DNA of 64,000 nucleotides from Agapanthus africanus (Eukaryota; Streptophyta; Magnoliopsida; Asparagales; Amaryllidaceae). The stretch spans positions 618,169,348 through 618,233,347 of the forward strand of contig CM057342.1 of assembly GCA_030015575.1 (NCBI GenBank). Direction: 5' to 3'. The notes under the pieces are model-generated. The model was not told the DNA's origin, ran no database searches, and saw only the letters and a list, made by a program, of their open reading frames with translations. Each line of letters begins with the position of its first letter. The first letter of the stretch is position 1. The translations under genes and the position numbers were made by a program. Positions 23,549 to 33,990 of this stretch are shown in pieces.

Positions 23549-24944
23549 CTGAACACATATAACAATAAAGCAAGCGTATATAAGCAATCGACCAAAAATA
23601 CGTACAACTACGTTTGACCGATGCACCAACTCCAAACATACTCTCAAGTGTTCGTATTGTGGCTAACGCGTGTAGCGACATTACAAAACCAACTCAAGAG
23701 CAAAAGCTATACAAAGACACGAACGACATCGGCACGACCCTAGCTAGGAACGCAAAGCGACACAACTACCAAGCCTAAACCCTGATCGTACCGATCGCGC
23801 ATTCAAAACACAATAATAAACATGGAATCAATATAATTAACGTCGCAATGTCAAAAGAAACCCACGCCTAAAAGTTACCGAAATCTAGTAAGCAGCATAT
23901 ATCATTTTAGCACAAAACTACAAGTTTTATCAAAACTAGCATTTACAAACATCACTAATTAGCAAGATTAAACTATTTAAACATTTACTAAAATTTTAGA
24001 TTTCACTAATTAGGATTAGCAAAAGTTTAGTTTGCTAATTAACTTAATTAGCCGATTAGAAAAATATCATTTAACAAATTAGCAATTTGATTAAGTTTTC
24101 ATTTGTCTTAACTTATTAATTAACCATTTTACTAATCAAAACCCTAATTGATTAACCAAAACCATTTGCTAGAAATTCTACATATGCAAATTAAAGCTTT
24201 ATTTAAACATCTAATTAACTAGATTAAGGTATTAAAACAAGAACTTAAACTTAGAGTTAGGATTTATACCTCAAACTTGATTTCAAAAACTAGCAAAAAT
24301 CTCCAAAATTAGCCTCCAAAATGATGTCTTGATTGAAGATCCAAGCATGTTTGAAGAAGAAGAATGATGGGTTTGATTTATATTTGATTTTGTATGAATT
24401 TATTTGGATTTTTCATGAATTTTGAAGCAAATGAGATGAAAATGGGAAAAAATAAAAAGAGGGCAGAAATGGGGAAGGGAGGCTCGGCCAAGAGGTGAAG
24501 GGGGGTGTTTTGTGTAAAAAGAAGAAATATCTAGCAAAAAAACAACATTAAATGCTAATAAATGCATTTTTCCACCTTTTCTTTTCTTAAAAATTCATTT
24601 TAATCCACAAAATATATTGATATTTAGGTGAGAAGGTTAAAAACATAATTTAGTGATTAACTTAGCATAAAACCACATTAGTAGTAATTAACCCACATAA
24701 AAATGTAATTACCACTAATAAAGTGCAAAAATAAAGCATTAAAACAATATTTTATTAGGAAAAAATTCTATGTGAACCTAAACTTCCCATTGACCCCCAA
24801 AGTTCGCGCACTAGATTTATTCTAGCTAAACTAGCTGCCGGCAAGTCTAAATTGAAGTTTGATCACAATCGGGTTAAAACGGAAAATACCGACAATTTTG
24901 GCCTAAAAACGGAAAATTCGCAAAACGATTTCTAAAACGTTACA

Positions 24945-26080
24945 TCTAGCTTATTGCTTCATTGCTGAATATAAGCTGGGCATCCAAATATATGAAACCG
25001 CCTGTAATCTCCAGCCTTCATGGTCCACACTTCCTTAAAGATTTTCTTATCTATCGTTGCTTATGGTGATCCGTTAATGAGGTACACGGTGGTAGATAGG
25101 CTTCAGCCCAAAACTCCTTAGGAAGCTCTGCTGTAAGCTACAAACATCCGGTCTTCTTTAATAATGTACGATTCATCCGTTCTACAACGCCATTTGATTG
25201 AGGGTCTCCCGGAGTGGTGTAATGGCGAACAATCCCCTCTGACTTGCAGAACTCAAAAAATGCATGCGAAGTAAACTCTTCGCCGTTATTAGACCGAAGA
25301 ACCTTTACATGCCTACCAGTCTGCTTCTCTACCCCGGCCTTCTACGTCTTGAACTTCTTAAAAGTCTCGGCCTTAAATTTGAGAACATACACCCAGAATT
25401 TTCTCAAAAAGCCATCAATGAAGGAAACGAAGTATCTGGCTCCACCTCGTGAAAGAATCGGCACTGGACCCTAAACATCAGTGTTGACATAATCAATAAT
25501 ACCCTTCGTATCATGTACCATTGTCCCGAACTTCACCTTTGTCTGCTTTCCTAGGATACACTCCTCACAAATATAAAGACTGCCAAAATCTCTATCTCCA
25601 AGTAGCTACCTCTTACGAAGCACTTCCAAACCCGACTCCCTAATATGACTCAACCGTAAGTCCCATAATCTAGCCAAATCCGAATCACCTGAACGAGTAT
25701 ATACCACAACAATATCATTTGTAACCGACTATCCCTCTAGAAAGTACAAGTTCCCCACCTTCTTTCCTTTCATGACAATAAGAGACCCTTTGGAAATTTT
25801 CATGGAACATCCATCGACTACGCACTTGTAGCCGATCCCCACCAAAGCTTCTACAGAAATCAAACTCTTCTTCAGATCTGGTACATATCTGACATCTGTC
25901 AAAGCCCACACTACCCCCATCAAATGTGCATATCCCAACAAAGCCAATCCCCTCGATCTTGTACGCCACACTATTTCTCATCAAGAGCGAACCTCTATCA
26001 AGAGAACGAAACGTCCCAAACCAACTCCGATATGGAGTCATGTGGAAAGAGCTCCCCGAATCTACCATCTATAGATCATG
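24945..26080 (-). pseudogene. Copia A protease and integrase (decayed)
   Basis: On the - strand the protease motif MVDSGSSFHMTPY starts at 26068. The integrase core follows: RYFVSFIDGF near 25440, RSNNGEEFTSH (second catalytic Asp replaced by Asn) and HYTTPGDPQSNGVVERMNRT (the catalytic Glu) near 25200. At least one stop and several frameshifts interrupt it. It is cut at 24944 by Tekay A and continues at 13019. It is cut at 26081 by a solo LTR and resumes at 27552. The element could not integrate with this copy. Confidence 0.88.
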
Positions 26081-27551
26081 TGTTGACACTTGTGTCATAC
26101 AATCTTAGGATTTGATCATTTAGAATAAAACTATATTTAAAGGATCCATATGTTACTAATGTCGTATCCAAGCTCTTAATCATGATTATATCTAGCACAA
26201 TATTTTAACATCAAGCAGTGATTGTCTTCAATAACATTCGTGCTCAAAACGTCGATACGGCATAAAGACTTGACGCAAGCACACAACGTAATGCAAATTT
26301 TATCAAGAAACAAAGACGTCTCAAGTAACAAATTAAGGAAATGAAGACCGAAGAAGAATTGAGTCAAAGAATGTAGTTTTTATTTTAGCCTTGAGTCTAA
26401 TGTTGATCTCATAAGATTAGAAATAATTTTCCAACTCAATTCTACTCATATGACGTCTCCTCTTTATTAAGAGACGTCTAACATAATCGTTGGTTTCAAA
26501 TTCTATAAATATTCTATCTAATTTCAAAATTCATCCTACTGCAGACGTCCGCTTAAGAAAAATTTGAAACACAAACGTATGGTGTAGACATCCGCTGAAG
26601 AAATTTTTTATTTTTCAGATCTCTGTTTTTGCTGCCAAGACGTCTAAGCAGACGTCTCCTTAAGAATTTTTTGAACTGCGGATGTCTGGTACAAACGTCT
26701 GCTAAAGAAAATTTTCAATAACTCAGTTTATATTTTTAAAAGGAAACATAAGAAAATTTTGAACTGTAGACGTCTGGATCCAGACGTCTGACATGGCAAT
26801 TTCTGACAGTTAGTTTTTAATTTGAATTTCAAACGAATGGGTGTTTATGCCATTTCGATTTTGAATTCTTTTAACAGTCATTAACTGTTTTTGATAGTTA
26901 TGATTCTGTACAAGTGGCATCTCTTTCACTCCTATAAATCCCCCTCGAGATCAAACACTTTTCTAAACCATCATTTTAACTTAATTAACTTTCTTCCTTG
27001 TTCTTCTTGTGCCTTATTATTTCATAATTTTTTTTCATTTTCTAAACAGCCTTAAACTTTCAATAATCTCTCAAAATAATTTTCAACCCTAATTGCTATT
27101 AATCTTTGAAATCATAGGATTGTGAGTGAGTATCAATATTGGATCATTATAACGTTTTAAAATCCTTGAAGAAGAATCGTTTTCTTCCCTCCGAGAGGAG
27201 TCTCTCACTGTCTGAATCGAGGATTCAGGTTAGGAAAAAGGAATTTTTCCTGGGTGATTCTAATGAATAAGGATTGTGTTCTTCACATTGGTATATAGTG
27301 AAAAATTCTAAGAACCATGTCTTAGGCGGGGACTAGCCACAGTTAGGTGGTGAACCCTAGTCAACAAATCTTGTATGTTTGTATTTCTCGTTACTTTAAT
27401 TTTCTTCTCTGCTTTGTTTTGATTATTTCTACAAGTTTCATTATTTAACTTGTTTAAATTATTCCGTAGAAACTTAATCTAACATGATCAAGTTTTAAAT
27501 TTTCCATAGAACACTTAAAAACCTTATTCATCCCCCTCTAAGTTATTTTCA
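26081..27551 (+). mobile_element. solo LTR, Sirevirus-like
   Basis: It begins TGTTGACACTTGTGTCATAC and ends with a C-rich stretch (ATTCATCCCCCTCTAAG) then TTTTCA. It interrupts the Copia A gag-pro frame between CAVGDVH and the protease. The flanks TCATG (26076-26080) and TTATG (27552-27556) fit a 5-bp duplication with one change. A TATA-like CCTATAAATC lies at 26931-26940. The start and the C-rich end recall Sirevirus LTRs as I know them, but no internal domain is present to prove the family. The 26176-26367 frame is not a gene. Confidence 0.75.
26310..26800. repeat. array of AGACGTCT-type palindromes upstream of the LTR TATA box
   Basis: AGACGTCT or close variants occur near 26315, 26452, 26483, 26637, 26650, 26768 and 26783. 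Two are arranged as inverted pairs (around CTCTTTATTAAGAG and GGATCC). Diverged versions such as GACGTCCG and AAACGTCT lie between them, next to repeated TTAAGAAAA(A/T)TTT stretches. The array ends about 140 bp before the TATA-like box. Confidence 0.75.
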
Positions 27552-27960
27552 TTATGTACGTCGCCGACTGCACAAGCTGATAATACGGAACAATAACTGC
27601 CATAATCTGAATCATCTATGACAACTGCGGTACTGGAAAACTCCTTCTTAGTATCTTCTTTGAACTTCTGACTGTCTCTTTTCCAATGGCTTTTCACCTT
27701 GTAATAATTGCACTTGTCATTAATGCGATTCCTCGATTTGGATCTTGCTCTATACTTGGAACTACCATGTGACCACTTCTCAAAACGGCCTCTAGAAACT
27801 AGCTGCTGTCCGCCGAAAATAGAGATGAACTGGGATGGATCGTCTTGCCTAAATTTGGGGGTAGATACTATTTGGACTTCTCCATCCACCTCTCCGAAGA
27901 TACCAAGTTGATTTATTGCACCATATATTTGAGGTTTGGATAGATGCGATCCTTGTAGAA
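27552..27960 (-). pseudogene. Copia A gag, nucleocapsid part
   Basis: On the - strand, SQFISIFGGQQ and RFEKWSHGSS lead to a basic stretch and a degenerate zinc knuckle, CNYYKVKSHWKRDS (the second and last cysteines are lost). Next come the acidic VVIDDSDYGSYCSVLSACAV and DVH, where the solo LTR breaks the frame. Homology to gag fades at about 27960. The N-terminal gag, leader and 5' LTR of Copia A are not found to the right, so this end looks truncated. Confidence 0.8.
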
Positions 27961-28308
27961 GACTTTATCAGATTCCCTCTCATTTTTGAGGGGTTTTTGA
28001 TTATGGGGACGCTCTTACCAGCAGGCGCAAGCCCCTACAGTTAATTACGTTATCGTGTTGCGATAGCCAGTTTCTCCTGCTCCAGCATTTTACTTCGTGT
28101 CGTGTTTATTTTTTTATTTTGGTTGCCCATGAATTGTATACGGAGACTATTTATGTCGTTATCCGTAGGGCGTGGATTAGTCCAAATTCGTATATTTGAG
28201 ATTTGGGTTTAGGTCAAGAATTTTGCTTGACGGGGTCCACATTGGTAGCTTGGTTTGCCAATGGGAATGAATTTAGGACGCAGATCTCATATAAATGAGG
28301 TCTATTCG

Positions 28309-28788
28309 TTCATATGAAATTTGGGTTTTATCTAAGGATCACTAGTCATATTTAAGACTAAGATCGACTTATGATTAATGAGCATATGAGCTCAACTGAT
28401 CATTAGATCATATATGAATAGCCCATGGATAGTATACGGTAGTCATTATGGAGACAGTCCGCAGGGCAAACATATTAGTTTAAGGATGTTGCGGTCCAAC
28501 ATTCCCTGTTTGGGATGAATGCTAGTTTAATGAAATTTCGGTCCATAATTCATATGAAACTTGGGTTTGATCTAAGGATCGTTAGTTATATTTGAGACTA
28601 AGATCGATTTATGAACAGTTAACATATGGGCTCAACTGATCATTAGATCATATATGAATAGCCCATAGATAGTATACCGTAGTCATTATGGAGACATTCC
28701 TCAGGACAAACATATTAGTTTAAGGACGTCGCGGTCCAACATTTCCTGTTTGGGACGAATGTTAGTTTAAGGATATTTCGGTCCAATA
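28309..28788. repeat. 240-bp direct duplication
   Basis: TTCATATGAAA(T/C)TTGGGTTT begins at 28309 and again at 28549. The copies match through CTCAACTGATCATTAGATCA and GTAGTCATTATGGAGACA with scattered differences. Confidence 0.85.
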
Positions 28789-29000
28789 TTCCCATTTTGG
28801 GACGAAAATTAGTTTAAGGAATTTTTTGTCCAATATTCCCATTTTGAGGACGAAAGTTAGTTTAAGAACATTTCGGTCCATTATCACCATGTTTGGGGAC
28901 ATATATTAGTTTAAAAATGTTTCGGTCCATTATCGCCGTGTTTGGGGCGAAGATTAGTTTAAGAACATTTCGGTTCAACATTCATCTTGCGCATACATGT
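28761..29000. repeat. 48-bp minisatellite, five units
   Basis: Units begin (A/G)TTAGTTTAA at 28761, 28808, 28856, 28905 and 28953 (steps 47, 48, 49 and 48). Each contains TTTCGGTCCA followed by a run with TTTGGGG or TTTTGGG. Confidence 0.85.
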
Positions 29001-29508
29001 ATTTGTTACATGGCGAAGTGAACGAAGGTGACATGGAACGCGCCCAATTTGGGGTGCGATCCGATTTGAAGTGTGCACGTCAATTTGGAAGTGCATTAAT
29101 GTGGGATGTATCATTCCTTATCTTGATGAAATTTTATATCAAGTTAGGATGAGAAAGGAGTTGTTGGTTGTCGGGACTCGCCACCTCTCTGAAAATGTTG
29201 AGGAATTACAACGACATATATTAGAGGTGTTGAAAGATGTAACCCTGAACCAAATCCCGTATTTGAGGGAAAAAGGGGTTGTGGTGAACCTATGAATCGT
29301 TAGTCATATTTGAGATTAAGATTACCTTAGGAGATATGGGATGAATATCATTTTGGATATCATCAATGAGAGATCGTTAGTCATGTCTGAGACTAAGATC
29401 AGTTTTGATGTAACGAGCATATGGGCTCGGTTGATTTAAAATCAAAGAGATTTAACCTCAGGAAACTTAGCCAATTTGGCCTGAGATTGGGTTTCTATAC
29501 TACCAAGC

Positions 29509-29890
29509 AGTGCTAAGCAGTAAGATATACAGCGCTCACGTGTGTTTCACGTGAGACGCTGGAATAGTGCTAAGCACTAATCTTTTTTGGCGCTCATGTG
29601 CTTTTCACATGAGGCGTTACCATAGTGCTAAGCACTAATTTTCTCTGGCGCTCACGTATGAAACATGTGAGGTGCTCAGATATGGTCGCTACCCAATTAG
29701 TGCTAATCACTTAGTCATTTTGACTGACTATAGAATGCAAAGCACTCTGCATGGTACTCATGTGGGAAGCATGTGAGTGCTGAGCATTGATTTCGGGTTT
29801 TGTTTTTTCACTCCTTTTTTTTTGACAGAAGTGCTAAGCACTTGGCTAGAGCTCTAGTGCTCACGTATGAAGCACGTGAGGCGCCAGATT
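29509..29890. repeat. array of alternating palindromes (AGTGCTAAGCACT and CACGTG hairpins)
   Basis: The palindrome AGTGCTAAGCACT or a variant occurs near 29509, 29566, 29634, 29698 and 29829. Between copies lie hairpins such as 29532-29559 (GCGCTCACGTG, loop, CACGTGAGACGC) and 29590-29616 (GCGCTCATGTG, loop, CACATGAGGCG). Others start near 29648, 29755 and 29860. In the second hairpin a C-G pair is replaced by T-A on both arms. Confidence 0.85.
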
Positions 29891-31260
29891 TTGGGTTTCC
29901 AAGAGTGTTTCTGTAACATTTTAGAAATCGTTATGTGAATTTCTCTGTTTTTGGGTAAAATTGTCGGTATTTTCTGTTTTAACCCGACTATAATCAAACG
30001 ACCATATAGACTTGCCAGCACCTAGTTTAGCTATAATAAAGCCAGTGCGCAAGTTTTGGGGGTATATGGGATGTTTTGGTCCAATTTGAATTTTTTCCCA
30101 ATTTTAATATTATTTTAATGCGGGTTTACTGTAAAAAGTTTACCAATTCAGATTTCTCACATTTTATAACATTTAATTAATAATTTATTATTAATTGTTA
30201 TAAGCATGCACGCACGTGTGCACGTAAATGTGAGGATTTGTTTGTGCTATTTTATCTTAGCAAACTTGACACTTAACCTAATCCTTGTTTAATCTAACCT
30301 TTAATCTTTTCCTTTGATCTTTTGTGAGAAGCTTCTAGGTTAATTGGGGGAGAGAGATATTTGTGTTAGAATGGTGAGGTATGTGTGAAAGCATTAATGA
30401 TGCATTAATGCTAGTGATACACTCACTCTCATTCTCACCCTACACTCACCTCCCTCTCTCTTATCCTCATTCCCTCTATCTTTTTCTCTAAATCCTTTAT
30501 TCTTTCATCCCTCAACAAATTCTGAACTCTCTTTCTCCCTCCATCTCAAATCCATCACAAAAGTTCACAAAATCACATCTTTTCTTGGTTTTTGCCTCTT
30601 GGTTGCATAGTAGGTTGGATAGCTTGGATCTTTGTGTTCTTGAGGATATGTATTGATCACTATCTGTTGCTTATATAGTTTATGTGCTTTGTAGATTGTT
30701 AGATTTAGTTTAGATTGTTTAAAGTTTAGTTTGTTACATAATATCGTATTCTTTTAGTGTCAGTTTGTGATGTGTGGAATCTGCTGTGACCCGGAAAGTG
30801 TACGAGAAACCCAAACAAAGTAGTTGTGTTGTACCTGTGACCATAGGACCTCACCTAAAGCACGAACACATAGGGCACGGACCCGACCGGCGACATGTGA
30901 AGCGCGATCCGGCGACCTCGGCTTGGTGGGATAGTTGGGGTTTGGGTTTTTCTGGGTAGGTGTCTGCTGTGGTTTTGGTATATTTGGTTCTTTTGTTTGT
31001 TTAGTTTTCTCTGTATACAAAATCTGGGATCACTTAGGTAGGTTGTAGTGTTTTGTGTTCGCGCGATACGTTATACGACATGGATCGTGCACTTTGGGTG
31101 GTTTTGCTCTTAGGTTGTTTTCGTCGTGTCGCTACGCGCGTTAGCCACAATACGAACACTTGAGAGTATTTTTTTTTGTTGTTGTGTCGGTTAAATATAG
31201 TTTGTACGTGTTTTAGGGTTATTATTAATATACACTTGTTTTATTGCCTTAATGTTGTAG

Positions 31261-31334
31261 GTTCGTAGGCGGGGACTTCGGACACTGCTACAAAGAGAAA
31301 ACAGGTGGCTGGCTACACTTAACCAGGAGTGTTG
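31261..31334 (+). other. putative 74-nt internal exon in LTR
   Basis: It is preceded by AATGTTGTAG and followed by GTGAGTAGATT. The downstream acceptor-like GGTGTCTTGCAG ends at 33326. The upstream donor seen in other copies is not clear here (TTGAG/GATATG). Confidence 0.5.
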
Positions 31335-31499
31335 GTGAGTAGATTTGACATCTACAGGGTAATTGCCCGCATAGCGTTATGCGTCTGGGCTAGAGATGTT
31401 AACTTTGTCGCATATTCTATGTCATATTTAGAATTGCGCATTTACCCTACTGCTTAGTAAATTGTTGTGCTTGGACTAGTATCCTTAGGATACTGCACT

Positions 31500-31558
31500 A
31501 TTATTGAAGGCTCATGTTGCACGAGCACTGATTGTATGCCACACACACCGTCAATAAT
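31500..31558. other. inverted repeat in LTR
   Basis: Arms ATTATTGAAGG (31500-31510) and CCGTCAATAAT (31548-31558) pair at 10 of 11 positions, at the place equivalent to 15355-15413. Confidence 0.8.
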
Positions 31559-32649
31559 TGCCATGTCACGCACAACCCACATATAGAAATGATATTGTCT
31601 GGTTAGAGACATTGTGACATTGATTCATATTTCTTATCGCATATGACATATAGCATACTTGTATACCTACATGCTTACACATATGCTTTGACATGCTAGT
31701 TACCTGTATACCTTTAGGGTATCGTACCATTAGCGATGGGTACATACACACCTAAGAACATAGCTACAGGTGTACTTTGCATTTCATACTTCACTTATAC
31801 CTGGAGGGTATATCACATCATTACTAATAGGTAGATACCTATATTTTCTGCTATACTTTCATGTGTTCACATATATCTGGCTATAGCTACGTATTTACCC
31901 TTATTGATGTATTATTAAGAATTGGAGATATTAGGAACCGCATGATATTTATATTAACTGGTTGCAGTTAATTAGCGGCTTTTCCTTTATACGCTTACAT
32001 TACAGTTTTATGTTGTGTATACTTTATTCATGGATTTTCGCATTGAGATATGGATTTTTCATGATGTTTTCTGGATTTGGGGACCGTGAAAGTTCATGAA
32101 ATTATGCATTATTTGAAAAACCCGGTTTTCCTTGATATGATATTTCAGCATCCACCATGAGATTTATCATTCTGATTATATACTCCATACAAGGAGTGGT
32201 GCCGTATGAGGGTACATGGTGGGGCCCGGTATGGTTCCCCTCGGCAAGATGATCGACGGTCCATACCGATTGAGCCTGGAAGGTGGGAAAGTACCTACCG
32301 GTGACATTACCAATGACTCAGCGGTTATCATGGGGATACCGACGGGAGTCATGTACGTATTGATACGTCGAGAGGCGAGGGTCAGAGCTAGGCACTCGTG
32401 TTTTCAGGATAGCGTATGATACGTACCTATCAGGGTGCCAGTCATGATGATAGCACCTGATAGATCAACGTTTCTGTGTCGATACTTGACACATTGGTTT
32501 CATGATATTCTTTTTACTCCTTTGTATATATAACAGGGGATTCGGCCGCTGTTATATATGCCCTTACACCAATATTAGTGGAATAGGACGCTAATATATA
32601 TGTATTGACATTAAATTATATACATCATCATATTTATTCATGCAAATAT

Positions 32650-33215
32650 ACCTAGAATGTAAAGGACTCATTGACATTGGATTTAGGACATTTGATATTG
32701 ATTACAGGATATATATGAGATTGCTGATTTTGTACACTCGGAATATGTGAGATCTACTTGATATTGTACATTAGGGGTATACGAGATACACTTGATATTG
32801 TACATACGAGATATGTGAGATCTACTTGATAGTGTACATTCAGGATTTGTGAGACTTATATGATATGAGAGCCAATTTGGGGGCTGATTTGAGGAATTGG
32901 GATTTGGATTGTCTTGATGGATTTTGATCCTACCACGATGTCAGGATTCCGTGGAAATGACATGTTTCATTTCATACTCTACATTTACTGTTTATGCACT
33001 GCTTCATGCATTAGTGTACCTGTTAGAGTACCTTCCATGACTGTTGCATTTACATACCTTTATTTATATCATTTCTTCATGTACTTGTAGTACCTGATAG
33101 AGTACCTTACATGACCGTTACCTACATATCGTCATATTATTGCTTCATGTATTAATTGTACCTGCTAGTGTACTTTTCATGATTATTGCACTACATATGA
33201 CTATTCATTGATATT
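32650..33215. repeat. two tandem arrays inside Tekay B LTR
   Basis: A unit of about 37 bp around GAGATCTACTTGATATTGTACATT spans 32650-32870. A 55-60-bp unit around AGAGTACCTTACATGACTGTT spans 33000-33215. Both are relatives of the arrays in Tekay A and C. Confidence 0.7.
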
Positions 33216-33920
33216 AAATGCTTATGTTAGATTCGCGTTGTACGTGCATACTCGCGATTACCTGCATATGTTATTTACTATTCACGGGTTGGCAACTCAC
33301 CCCCATTGTGCCACGGTGTCTTGCAGGTGTTCCTCAGGATAGTCAGAGGCAGGGCTATTTTCATCCATCATATCATCTTTTGTTGCGGATACCATTTCGC
33401 CTGACAGTGTGCAGTTTTGCCCAGGTGGGTTTTGTGCTTATCCGATGTTGTATTGTATATTCGTTGTACCCATGGACTCTCTATCTACCAGTATTATGTA
33501 TGACTTAATGACTTGGTGTGAGGACGATATTGTATATTATTTTGTGACTTGGAGGTTCTTATGCAGTTTTATTTATATCATCTCTTTCTTCGCTACGGCG
33601 TCGTATATCTGTTGTGGTGTTTGTTTTCCGCCGTTGGGCGTGGATTTTGCTCCCGTTTGGGATGCTTTTTGTATATTTATGTTGTACCAATTTTTGGGGC
33701 TGGTTTTTACGAAGGAGATGCTGCTAAAATTTTAAGGAATAAAAGTAAGACTTTAAAGAATTTGGGTTGTGATTTCAAAGGTTTTGAAAATACGATTATC
33801 ACTTTCTTATTATTTTGATGGTTTAGATTTCTGGGTTTTGGCTTTCTTTTACTGCGTTACGCCTGTAGACGTTGCGTAGTATTAGGGCTGTCACGTGCCA
33901 ATTTTGGATCGTGACAAAGT

Positions 33921-33932
33921 TGGTATCAGAGT
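33921..33932 (+). other. primer-binding site of Tekay B
   Basis: TGGTATCAGAGT follows the LTR end and AAGT, matching initiator tRNA-Met with one change at the last base. Confidence 0.88.
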
Positions 33933-33990
33933 GCTAGGTTTTACCTTTCGGAGAGTAGGATGACCTTGGGATAGTGGAGTAGGCAGCTTA

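Larger units (their letters stand above)
13025..24944 (-). mobile_element. Tekay A: complete-ended, coding-defective chromovirus LTR retrotransposon
   Basis: Two long terminal repeats of 4035 bp (13025-17059) and 4030 bp (20915-24944) flank an internal region of only 3855 bp. The whole is bracketed by the perfect target duplication TCTAG (13020-13024 and 24945-24949) inside the Copia A pol gene. A primer-binding site matching initiator tRNA-Met lies at 20910-20899 and a polypurine tract at 17072-17060, so the element reads on the - strand. Integrase with chromodomain traces and very long LTRs fit the Tekay/Del group. The internal region is full of stops and lacks much of gag. Confidence 0.92.
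20915..24944 (-). mobile_element. Tekay A 5' LTR
   Basis: It runs from TGTCATGACC to GTTACA on the + strand and is the partner of 13025-17059. It has a (TA)n run near 22277-22300 that is shorter in the partner. A donor-like TTTGAG/GTATAAATCC lies at 24270/24269. The C-rich acceptor-like site ends at 21507. Open frames at 21059-21316 and 21331-21615 parallel those of the other LTR and are not called as genes. Confidence 0.92.
27961..29911. other. unassigned repeat-laden block, target of Tekay B
   Basis: I do not recognise a family or protein domain here. The block contains a 240-bp direct duplication, a 48-bp minisatellite and an array of palindromes (separate entries). A phrase like ATCGTTAGTCATATTTGAGA recurs at about 28340, 28578, 29297 and 29372. 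The 74-codon frame at 29071-29295 has no recognisable motif. A large LTR of an unknown element would fit the palindromes and repeats but cannot be shown, because the right part is beyond the nested insertions. Confidence 0.5.
29912..33916 (+). mobile_element. Tekay B 5' LTR
   Basis: It runs from TGTAACATTT to CGTGACA (4005 bp) and is followed by AAGT and a primer-binding site, so it is a 5' LTR on the + strand. The flank before it is GTTTC. The other copy of the target duplication lies outside the window. Its terminal blocks, inverted repeat, tandem arrays and putative exon match the other long LTRs, but overall it is a distinct subfamily. Open frames such as 33218-33508 and 33549-33818 are T-rich LTR sequence and are not called as genes. 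Confidence 0.88.

Noticed and set aside
28761-29000. Evenly spaced repeats considered as a CRISPR-like array
   Set aside because: The repeated part fills nearly the whole 48-bp unit, so there are no unique spacers. The context is a plant nuclear genome.
29071-29295. 74-codon + strand frame in the unassigned block
   Set aside because: It has no recognisable motif and the surroundings are tandem repeats. I cannot separate it from chance.
33218-33818. Hydrophobic open frames recurring in the long LTRs (13239-13726, 21059-21615, 33218-33818, 48123-48750), read as a possible conserved LTR-encoded membrane peptide
   Set aside because: The frames shift between copies because of indels that are not multiples of three. 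Starts are not shared and the solo LTR lacks an equivalent. T-rich DNA on the sense strand explains the hydrophobic translation.
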